Shown here piece after piece: positions 25,308 to 32,236 of a stretch of DNA of 40,418 bases. The stretch spans positions 1 to 40,418 of the forward strand of contig JAIXLE010000044.1 in the NCBI GenBank assembly GCA_026931725.1, in the 5' to 3' direction. How positions within the stretch are numbered: position 1 is the first letter of the stretch; every line of letters begins with the position of its first letter. Source of the DNA: Bacteroidales bacterium (lineage in GTDB: Bacteria > Planctomycetota > Planctomycetia > Gemmatales > Gemmataceae). The notes below the pieces were generated by a model. The model was not told where the DNA came from. It searched no databases and worked only from the letters and a program-made list of their open reading frames with translations. Position numbers and translations under genes: made by a program.

Positions 25308-26720
25308 ATGGGCAATACGATGCCACGCTTCGTGCGGACGCGGCTATCTGTGATGATGTTTCTCTTCTACTTTTCCGTGGGTTCGTGGCTCGTCACACTG
25401 TCCACGTTTCTGATGTCCGCGCCGACCAAGGGCGGGTTGAACTTCTCGACCGGGGAAGTGGGTTGGATCTATTCTTCGTTCGCCATCGCCGGGATGACCG
25501 CGCCTTTGGTGATCGGCCTGCTCGCGGATCGGTTGTTCCGAGCCGATCGCGTGTTTGCCTTTGCCGCATTGGCAATGGGTTTGCTACTGGCGTTCGCGGG
25601 TTGGTGGTGTGAATCGAACTGGGAGCGGATGGATCGTGTTTATCACGACACGGCCAATCAGGAATGCATCGCGGGCCACTCTCCGCTCGATCAGTCCGAA
25701 CGACTCGCGGCATTCTCGGCGGCAGTGCCCAGCGCCGCGTTGGAACCGATGCGAGCCCGTGTGCGTCAGGCGCTGGATCGCGTGAACGAATCGCCAACAG
25801 TTCGTGCCACGGCTTCGTCGATCTTTTTGCCGCTCATGGCCATCATGGTTGCGGTCTGCTTCGCCACGCAAATCTGCATGACGTTGATTACGGTGATCAG
25901 CCTACGGAACTTGCCGGACCCAGCCCGTGATTTTAGCCGGACACGGATGTGGGGAACGGTCGGCTGGGTAGTCGCGGGCAACGCTCTCGGGATGTTTCTG
26001 ACGGCGGTTTCTTCGGATGGGCTATTCTTGGGTGCGGGTTCCGCGGCTATCGTCGCGGCCTATAGCTTCACGCTGCCCGCCACGCCACCGAAAGGACAAG
26101 GCCGTTCCCTGGCCGATTCTTTCGGCATTCCGGCGTTGAAACTGTTGCGAGATCGTTCGTTCGCGGTGTTTCTGTTCGTCGCATTCACAGCCTCGATGTT
26201 GAATCAATTTTACGTCGTCTATGGGCATCGCTATTTGACGGACCTGGAAATGCCTGAGCCGGTGCAACTCATGACGATTGCCCAGGTACTCGAAGTGGGG
26301 GTGATGTTCGTCATCCCGCTGATGAACCCACGCCGCTGGATGAAGTTGCTGATGACGATCGGCTTGATCGGCTATGTGGCCCGCGCGGCGGCGATGCGTT
26401 CCGGCTGGGAACCCGCCGTGCTGGTGGTGGGGGTGCCGATGCACGGCTGGAGTTTTGCGTTCTTCTTCGTCATCGCGGCCACCTACATCGACCGCGAGGC
26501 ACCCTGGCACTTGCGAGCGAGTGCGCAGGCCGTCGTGGCCATGGCGGTCAGTGGACTCGGGCCGTGGCTGGGCAACACACTGGCGGCTGAAGTCGTTGGC
26601 CGACATCGCACGGGCACGGTGATCAACTGGCCGCCCGTATGGGATGTCCCGCTGGTGGGTTGCACGCTGGCCCTGCTCGTTTTTGTCCTGTTCTTCCGGC
26701 CACGAGCGGAACCCGCGTAA
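25308..26720 (+). CDS. MFS transporter, nucleoside:H+ symporter (NupG-like) family
   Basis: A 470-residue inner-membrane protein with about 12 membrane spans. The N-terminus MMFLFYFSVGSWLVTLSTFL, and VGWIYSSFAIAGMTAPLVIG with LLADRLFRADRVFAF, match the nucleoside H+ symporter (NupG/XapB) family. A large hydrophilic insertion (~105-165) separates spans 3 and 4 and is unusual; it is rich in Glu, Arg and Ala. The start is 25308 or Met at 25320; neither has a strong ribosome binding site. The small hypothetical gene and ferredoxin follow on the same strand after a hairpin. Nucleoside import would fit with pyrE and the NCS2 permease further on, but the genes are not in one operon. Confidence 0.85.
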   Translation: MGNTMPRFVRTRLSVMMFLFYFSVGSWLVTLSTFLMSAPTKGGLNFSTGEVGWIYSSFAIAGMTAPLVIGLLADRLFRADRVFAFAALAMGLLLAFAGWWCESNWERMDRVYHDTANQECIAGHSPLDQSERLAAFSAAVPSAALEPMRARVRQALDRVNESPTVRATASSIFLPLMAIMVAVCFATQICMTLITVISLRNLPDPARDFSRTRMWGTVGWVVAGNALGMFLTAVSSDGLFLGAGSAAIVAAYSFTLPATPPKGQGRSLADSFGIPALKLLRDRSFAVFLFVAFTASMLNQFYVVYGHRYLTDLEMPEPVQLMTIAQVLEVGVMFVIPLMNPRRWMKLLMTIGLIGYVARAAAMRSGWEPAVLVVGVPMHGWSFAFFFVIAATYIDREAPWHLRASAQAVVAMAVSGLGPWLGNTLAAEVVGRHRTGTVINWPPVWDVPLVGCTLALLVFVLFFRPRAEPA

Positions 26721-26729
26721 CCCGCTGAG

Positions 26730-26757
26730 GATCGAGAAATGAAATCTTTTCTCGATC
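26730..26757 (+). terminator. Hairpin after the MFS gene
   Basis: A 10-bp perfect stem, GATCGAGAAA (26730-26739) with TTTCTCGATC (26748-26757), and an 8-nt loop, 9 bp after the stop. No T-run after the stem. Confidence 0.6.
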
Positions 26758-26837
26758 GGATCGAATTGCCCTTGAGAGCGCGCGGAGGGCCGCTCATAAT
26801 CGGACTTCCTTCACCCGAACAAGGAGGTTCAGGGTTT

Positions 26838-27053
26838 ATGGCCGCGACGACAACAAATCTTCCTGCTGCTCTCACAATTAATGTCACCGAAGCGCATTGG
26901 GTGGTGAAAGAAATCACCGCGATTCTGAATCGGATGGAACCCGATTCTCCGATTGCTCTGGTTCTCCGTCAGACCCGCAGCGAACTCGTCAGCCTCGCCG
27001 CTTCCGCAGAAGCCGTACAATGTCAATCGGAATCGCAACTGGCCGCCGCGTAA
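26838..27053 (+). CDS. Small hypothetical protein (71 aa)
   Basis: A small protein that I do not recognise. The start at 26838 is fixed by a perfect AAGGAGG at 26821-26827; an open frame from 26739 overlaps the hairpin and is rejected. The sequence begins MAATTTNLPAALTINVTEAH and continues as two amphipathic helices (VVKEITAILNRMEP, RQTRSELVSLAASAEAVQ). There is no signal peptide or membrane span. It ends 39 bp before the ferredoxin gene on the same strand, so the two are probably co-transcribed. The strong ribosome binding site suggests high expression. Confidence 0.7.
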   Translation: MAATTTNLPAALTINVTEAHWVVKEITAILNRMEPDSPIALVLRQTRSELVSLAASAEAVQCQSESQLAAA

Positions 27054-27092
27054 CCGGCTGCCGCCGGGTAGACCCATCTTGAGGAAGAGATC

Positions 27093-27449
27093 GTGCCGAA
27101 GCTGACCGTGGATGGAGTGGGAGAATTCGAGGTTCCCGCCGATAAACGATTGGTCCTCGCCCTGACCGACGAGGCCGGGGTCGATCAATTACACGCCTGC
27201 GGCGGCCATGCCCGCTGCACAACCTGCAAAGTCGAGTTCCTCGCCGGGGAACCCGAACGCATGACCGAAGCCGAAAAGACGGCCCTCACCACCAAGGGAC
27301 TCAGCGGGGTACGTCTCAGCTGTCAATTGCTCTGCGATCATGACATGACGGTAAAAATCATCTCCCGGTTCGCCGGCAGCGGCCGCACCAACGCGGGACA
27401 CCGCCCCGAAGACACCATCACACCCCCGCCGGTGTGGACAACCAAGTAA
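27093..27449 (+). CDS. 2Fe-2S ferredoxin
   Basis: A 118-residue plant/adrenodoxin-superfamily ferredoxin, a soluble one-electron carrier. The ligand pattern is C36-x5-C42-x2-C45 (HACGGHARCTTCKVEF) and C77 in RLSCQ; C81 is an extra cysteine. GTG 27093 is the start, preceded by GAGGAAGAG. A hydrophilic, Pro/Thr-rich tail of about 25 residues (GSGRTNAGHRPEDTITPPP) extends beyond the fold. Redox partners are not evident; no oxygenase or reductase gene is next to it. It follows the 71-aa gene and is followed after 21 bp by a large palindrome that may terminate it. Confidence 0.92.
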   Translation: MPKLTVDGVGEFEVPADKRLVLALTDEAGVDQLHACGGHARCTTCKVEFLAGEPERMTEAEKTALTTKGLSGVRLSCQLLCDHDMTVKIISRFAGSGRTNAGHRPEDTITPPPVWTTK

Positions 27450-27470
27450 CCGCTCCGCCGTGGCCGAAAT

Positions 27471-27528
27471 GCCAGTACAGTTTCCGATGATCCGGTTGCC
27501 CCCGCCGATCATCGGAAACTGTACTGGC
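27471..27528. repeat. Perfect inverted repeat with 22-bp arms
   Basis: The arms 27471-27492 and 27507-27528 are exact inverse complements (left arm begins GCCAGTACAGTTTCCG) around a 14-nt GC-rich loop. It starts 21 bp after the ferredoxin stop. There is no U-tract. The length and perfection exceed a normal terminator; it could be a strong U-less terminator, a small palindromic mobile repeat, or a protein-binding site. Confidence 0.9.
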
Positions 27529-27746
27529 GTACCGCCCAATCTCCGGGAGGCGATTTCATCCGCAATCGCCACTGCAACCACATTCCCAGGGCCACGTCGA
27601 CCCACGCTCATTCCCTGCCCAGAATACCGCACCCGGTGAACGAACCGAGAGGAAACCCGAATACCCAGGGTGCAGTCACGCGATTTTCCATAGAATCGCA
27701 TTTTCTTGGCTCCTGATTGTTTAGGCACGATCATACCGAGGCGACC
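27529..27746. promoter_or_regulatory. Region upstream of pyrE
   Basis: About 220 bp between the palindrome and pyrE. It should contain the promoter of the four-gene operon. No attenuator-like series of hairpins or clear PyrR-type site was seen. GAGG lies at 27737-27740, just before ATG 27747. Confidence 0.4.
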
Positions 27747-28295
27747 ATGTCTTCTCATGAACGCTTGAAAGAACTGTTCCTGGCCCGCGCCGTGCAGTTC
27801 GGTGACTTTACGCTCGCATCCGGGAAAAAGAGTCAATATTACATTAATTCCAAAAAGGTGCTGTTTCATTCCGAAACGATTACACTATTGGGGGAACTGC
27901 TCGCTGAAGTCACGCAGGATCTGGAATTTCAGGCGATTGGCGGACTCGAAGTGGGTGCGATCCCGATGGCCGCTGCCGCCCTGACCGCGTTTCACCGATC
28001 CGGGAAACCGATGGAAGGCTTTTTCGTGCGAAAGAATGTCAAATCGCACGGCAGCCAGGAACTCGTCGAAGGACAGGTGCGATCCGGGGACCGGGTCGTC
28101 ATTATTGATGATGTCCTCACGACTGGTGGTTCCGCATTACAAGCCGTGCGTGCCGTGGAAAACATCGGAGCCACCGTGGTGCGGATCGTCTGCATCTGCG
28201 ACCGTCTACAGGGGGCGGCTGAGACACTCAAGGGGTACGATTTCCGTCCCCTGTTCACGGTGCGGGACATCGGGATCAACCCGGATGGGACATGA
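27747..28295 (+). CDS. pyrE: Orotate phosphoribosyltransferase
   Basis: OMP synthase, converting orotate and PRPP to orotidine 5'-phosphate in pyrimidine synthesis. The 182-residue protein starts at 27747 (GAGG about 6 bases upstream). Typical segments: GDFTLASGKKSQYYIN near residue 22, GGLEVGAIPMAAA (~66-78), FFVRKNVKSHGSQELVEG (flexible catalytic loop) and the PRPP-binding VVIIDDVLTTGGSALQAV (~117-134). Length is normal for the bacterial enzyme. Its TGA overlaps the ATG of the PII-like gene by four bases (28292-28295), so it heads a translationally coupled operon. No other pyr gene is in the window. Confidence 0.95.
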   Translation: MSSHERLKELFLARAVQFGDFTLASGKKSQYYINSKKVLFHSETITLLGELLAEVTQDLEFQAIGGLEVGAIPMAAAALTAFHRSGKPMEGFFVRKNVKSHGSQELVEGQVRSGDRVVIIDDVLTTGGSALQAVRAVENIGATVVRIVCICDRLQGAAETLKGYDFRPLFTVRDIGINPDGT

Positions 28296-28603
28296 AATAT
28301 CTGACCATCATCGTGAAGCCCTTCGTCGCGGAGTCGGTACTCGCCGTCATTTCCGAAATGGGTGTCGATGCGTGTACCGTCCGCGAAGCCAAGGGGTACG
28401 GCCGCCAGAAAGGGTACTTGAACAAATACCGCGGCGGCGAATTTGCCACGGCGTATCTTCCGAAAGTCGAGATCAGCATCTGGGTGGAGGAAACCCGCGT
28501 GGATGAGGTCGTCGAACGCGTCATGAAAGCGGCTCGCACGGGCCGCATCGGTGATGGGAAAGTATTCGTTGTCCCGACGGCGTGGCCTGTCATCGAGTTT
28601 TGA
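28292..28603 (+). CDS. PII-like signalling protein with Phe at position 51
   Basis: A 103-residue PII-superfamily protein, close to GlnB/GlnK, trimers that bind ATP/ADP and 2-oxoglutarate. It aligns without gaps to the E. coli GlnB start: KPF (9-11), GYGRQKG (35-41, with Gln39), then YRGGEF (46-51) and LPKVEISI. Position 51, the uridylylated Tyr of GlnB, is Phe, while Tyr46 is kept. TGRIGDGKVFV is the B-loop. The C-terminus ends soon after, so the C-loop is short. It should not be uridylylated at 51 but may still bind nucleotide. It overlaps pyrE by four bases and the cyclase gene by one. Its partner may be the NCS2 permease downstream; this is inference. Confidence 0.9.
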   Translation: MKYLTIIVKPFVAESVLAVISEMGVDACTVREAKGYGRQKGYLNKYRGGEFATAYLPKVEISIWVEETRVDEVVERVMKAARTGRIGDGKVFVVPTAWPVIEF

Positions 28604-30555
28604 TGTCCGCATTTCCTGGTCCCCAAGTGGACACCGGGCACCAGGGAACCCGTGTCCTGTCGAATCACACTATGGAACACCTAAACTCCCTGTTTGAGAC
28701 ACTACACCATGCGCGGACGACTCTTCGGGCAGCGCGCCATCCTTTGGGACATTGGGAAGGGGAACTTTCGAGTAGCGCGCTCTCCACGGCGATCGCGGTT
28801 TTCACGCTCAGCCAACGGCTGAAGGCCATGTCCCCTGGTGCCCACTTTCATCACCAACAACAGATCAAGAAAGGGTTAGAGTGGCTGGTCGCCCATCAGA
28901 ACGAGGATGGCGGATGGGGCGATACGGTTTTGAGCCACAGTAACATTTCGACGACGGCTCTCTGCTGGGCGACACTCCACATTCCCGAAGCGGGACATCA
29001 CGATGTGATTGCGACCGGGACCGTGAATCGGGCCGAAGTCTGGTTGCGAACTGCCGCGGGCGGATTGGCCCCACACCAACTCTCGCGAGCCATCGTCCGG
29101 CGGTATGGGAAAGATCGCACGTTCTCGGTCCCCATTTTGACCATGTTGGCACTGGCGGGACGTTTGGGACCGAACGGCTGGCGGCTTGTCCCCCAATTAC
29201 CCTTTGAGTTGGCGGCGTGTCCTTTCCGCTGGTTCCAATGGCTGCAACTTCCGGTGGTGAGTTACGCCTTGCCAGCCCTCATCGCCATCGGACAAGTGCG
29301 ACATCATTTTCGTCCGTCCTGGTTTCTGGTGTCGCGGTTTTTGAGACATATGATTGGGCCACGCACGACCCGCCTCCTCCAGGAGATTCAACCCACCACG
29401 GGTGGATTTCTCGAAGCCGCGCCGTTGACTGGTTTCGTGGCCATGAGTCTCATCGCGTCCGGGCAAGTCGAGCATCCCGTCGTCCAGAATGCGATCCGTT
29501 TCCTGGAACAATCCGTGCGAGAAGATGGCAGCTGGCCAATCGACACCAATCTGGCAACCTGGGTCACGACATTATCCATCAATGCTCTGGGATCGGACAC
29601 GTTCACCCAGGATGAGCGCGTGGAACTACAGCATTGGATTCTGCAACAGCAATACCAAACCGAACACCCATACACGCGGGCGGCCCCTGGTGGCTGGGCT
29701 TGGACTCCCTTATCCGGTGGCGTGCCCGATGCGGATGACACCCCCAGCGCGATGTTGGCATTGGCGACCTTGGGACATACGGAGCCGATGGGACAACCCG
29801 ATTCTCTGTCCCAACGCGTTGCCGTCGCGGCGACCTGGTTGTTGAATCTGCAAAACCGAGACGGCGGGATCCCCACATTTTGCCGAGGTTGGACCGGATT
29901 GCCATTTGACCGCAGTTCCGCGGACCTGACAGCCCATACGCTGCGAGCCTGGGCGGCATGGTATCCCCAACTGGAACCCACCATCCGTGGTCGGATGAAG
30001 GAGGCCATTCCGAAGGCTGTTCGGTTTTTGATGCGTGAACAGCGATCCGATGGGGCATGGGCACCCTTATGGTTTGGGACGCAACATGTCCCAGAGCCGG
30101 ATGTCGCTAATCTGACCTATGGGACAAGCCGGGTGGTTCGACTTCTGGGAGTGGACCTGCCCGGATTGCCGAATGACTGGGAAGAATCTCTGGGACGCGG
30201 CGTGGCTTGGTTGGTACAAGCCCAGCTGCCAAACGGTGGCTGGGGTGGACGGTCGGGAACACCGGCAAATCCCGCGAGTCCCGCCAGTATCGAAGAAACC
30301 GCGTTGGCTTTAGATGCCTTGGCCGCGGCCCCCCGCACGGACACGGTCCAACAGGCGATCGCACGCGGTGTCCATTGGTTGTCCCAGGCTACGAATTCTG
30401 GGACGCAATTTCCCCCCGCGCCGATCGGCTTCTACTTTGCGAATTTGTGGTACTTTGAGAAGCTGTATCCTCTCATTTTTACGGTCAGTGCTTTGACCCG
30501 TTTAGCCGCGTCCCACAAAGCTGAGCCAATGTCCCCTTCACCTCTAACCCCGTGA
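28603..30555 (+). CDS. Squalene-hopene-cyclase-family triterpene cyclase
   Basis: About 650 residues (start ATG 28603, overlapping the preceding stop as TGATG; alternative start 28672). It has the class II terpene cyclase acid motif DADDT at residues 376-380 and QW-type repeats (QNEDGGWGD, VREDGSWPID, QRSDGAWAPLW, QLPNGGWGG). The N-terminal GHWEGELSSSALSTA and C-terminal FYFANLWYFEKLYPL are family hallmarks. It would cyclise squalene or a related polyprene at the membrane by protonation. Repeats such as QNRDGGIPTF are weaker than usual. Whether squalene, hopene or another product is made cannot be decided. It lies in an unexpected operon between a PII-like protein and a nucleobase permease. 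Confidence 0.85.
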   Translation: MSAFPGPQVDTGHQGTRVLSNHTMEHLNSLFETLHHARTTLRAARHPLGHWEGELSSSALSTAIAVFTLSQRLKAMSPGAHFHHQQQIKKGLEWLVAHQNEDGGWGDTVLSHSNISTTALCWATLHIPEAGHHDVIATGTVNRAEVWLRTAAGGLAPHQLSRAIVRRYGKDRTFSVPILTMLALAGRLGPNGWRLVPQLPFELAACPFRWFQWLQLPVVSYALPALIAIGQVRHHFRPSWFLVSRFLRHMIGPRTTRLLQEIQPTTGGFLEAAPLTGFVAMSLIASGQVEHPVVQNAIRFLEQSVREDGSWPIDTNLATWVTTLSINALGSDTFTQDERVELQHWILQQQYQTEHPYTRAAPGGWAWTPLSGGVPDADDTPSAMLALATLGHTEPMGQPDSLSQRVAVAATWLLNLQNRDGGIPTFCRGWTGLPFDRSSADLTAHTLRAWAAWYPQLEPTIRGRMKEAIPKAVRFLMREQRSDGAWAPLWFGTQHVPEPDVANLTYGTSRVVRLLGVDLPGLPNDWEESLGRGVAWLVQAQLPNGGWGGRSGTPANPASPASIEETALALDALAAAPRTDTVQQAIARGVHWLSQATNSGTQFPPAPIGFYFANLWYFEKLYPLIFTVSALTRLAASHKAEPMSPSPLTP

Positions 30556-30561
30556 GTGACT

Positions 30562-32142
30562 ATGCGATGGTTTGTTCGTGGTGACATTGATGGGTTCTTT
30601 GGACTGGCCATTGATAACCTGATTCAACTTCTACTGATCGCGGGATTGTGTTTGGGAGTGTTGGGCTTCCCGCCCGCGCTGCTGCTGGACCATGTCCTAC
30701 CCGCTGTCGCCGTGTCGCTTTTGGTGGGCAATTTATTTTATGCATGGCAAGCCAAACGACTCGCGGATCAGACCGGCCGCACGGACGTGTGCGCCCTCCC
30801 CTATGGGATCAACACTGTCTCATTGATCGCCCACGTTTTCCTGGTGATGTTGCCCGCGAAAGGATTGGCTCTTCAACAAGGGTTGTCGCCCGAGTCAGCG
30901 GCTCGGGTGGCGTGGCACGCGGGACTCGTGGCCTGCGTGGGCTCTGGGGTGATTGAATTTTGTGGGGCGTTTGGGGCTCAGTGGATTCGGCGGGTGGCCC
31001 CACGGGCGGCGTTACTGGCCACACTGTCTGGCATTGCCCTGGGTTTCATTAGCATGTCCTTCGTCTTTCGGACATTCGCCTTCCCCATGATTGGCATTGT
31101 CACATTCGGAATCATCATGCTGACCTATTTTGGGAATGTCCGATTCAAGGGTGGACTCCCCGGCGGGTTGGTAGCCGTGGCCGTGGGGACCGCTTTGGCT
31201 TGGAGCATGGGTATCGCTCCTGTTGTCGGGGTCGAACCGACCGTCCCCAGTTGGCATGGACCTGTCCCCGTATTTGATGATCTCATCGCCGCCTTCTCGG
31301 GACATTACGCGGCGACCTATTTGTCGGTCATCATCCCGATGGGCATTTTCAACCTACTGGGCAGTTTGCAAAACATCGAATCCGCCGAGGCTGCCGGTGA
31401 TGCGTACCCGACCGCACCCAGCCTAGCAGTCAACGGCTTGGGGACATTGGCCGCGGCCGCGTTTGGGTCTTGTTTCCCGACGACTATCTATATCGGACAT
31501 CCCGGTTGGAAGGCGATGGGAGCGCGGGCGGGGTACTCGGTTCTGAATGGCATCTTCTTTACGGTCATTTGCTTGTTCGGGTTACTGGCGACGATCCAGT
31601 GGGCCATTCCGATTGAGGCGGGCATGGCGATTGTGCTGTATATCGGCATCGTGATCGCAGCGCAGGCGTTTCAGACTACGCCCACGTCTCATGCCCCGGC
31701 GGTTGTGATTGGGGTCATCCCCGGTGTCGCCGCGTGGGGCACCTTAATGGCGACGCAGGCACTGGGTGTCGCGGGATATGGGAAGAATCGCCCCGTGACA
31801 GAGGAGACGGTGCAATCCTTTCAAGGTTTTGACAACTGGATCAATGGTGCATTTGCACTGACGGAAGGTTTTGTCTTGTCATCCATGATTTTAGCTGCAA
31901 CGACCGTCATGATTATCGAGCGAAAATTCCGTGTGGGAGCCATCTGGTGCCTGGCGGCTGGCCTCTTCAGCGTCTTGGGATTGATGCACTCGTATCGGAT
32001 CGAAGGAAATCAGTCCACGATGGCGCTTTTCGTGCCTGCGTGGCCGTGGGCAATTGGCTATGTCCTGTTTGGGCTACTTCTGTTCGTGACACCGTGGATC
32101 ACCGAACCGGACATGGAGAAAGAGGACACGCACCATCCGTGA
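30562..32142 (+). CDS. NCS2-family nucleobase permease-like protein
   Basis: A 526-residue inner-membrane protein (start ATG 30562, six bases after the cyclase stop; a GTG at 30556 is possible) with about 12-14 membrane spans. TGRTDVCALPYGINT, LGSLQNIESAEAAGDAYPT and GSCFPTTIYIGHPGWKAMGA resemble the xanthine/uracil permease (NCS2/AzgA) superfamily, including the conserved Asn-Glu motif region. Substrates are probably purine or pyrimidine bases, inferred from family and from pyrE in the same operon; distant relatives carry other anions. It ends the four-gene operon and is convergent with the histidine kinase gene. No clear terminator follows. Confidence 0.78.
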   Translation: MRWFVRGDIDGFFGLAIDNLIQLLLIAGLCLGVLGFPPALLLDHVLPAVAVSLLVGNLFYAWQAKRLADQTGRTDVCALPYGINTVSLIAHVFLVMLPAKGLALQQGLSPESAARVAWHAGLVACVGSGVIEFCGAFGAQWIRRVAPRAALLATLSGIALGFISMSFVFRTFAFPMIGIVTFGIIMLTYFGNVRFKGGLPGGLVAVAVGTALAWSMGIAPVVGVEPTVPSWHGPVPVFDDLIAAFSGHYAATYLSVIIPMGIFNLLGSLQNIESAEAAGDAYPTAPSLAVNGLGTLAAAAFGSCFPTTIYIGHPGWKAMGARAGYSVLNGIFFTVICLFGLLATIQWAIPIEAGMAIVLYIGIVIAAQAFQTTPTSHAPAVVIGVIPGVAAWGTLMATQALGVAGYGKNRPVTEETVQSFQGFDNWINGAFALTEGFVLSSMILAATTVMIIERKFRVGAIWCLAAGLFSVLGLMHSYRIEGNQSTMALFVPAWPWAIGYVLFGLLLFVTPWITEPDMEKEDTHHP

Positions 32143-32236
32143 GACAGGAGACATTCGCGATCCGATCACGGTATCGATCCGCACCCCGATATTTATGGCG
32201 ATTATCTCGGCCGCATGAGACGTTCAAGAGTTCCCT

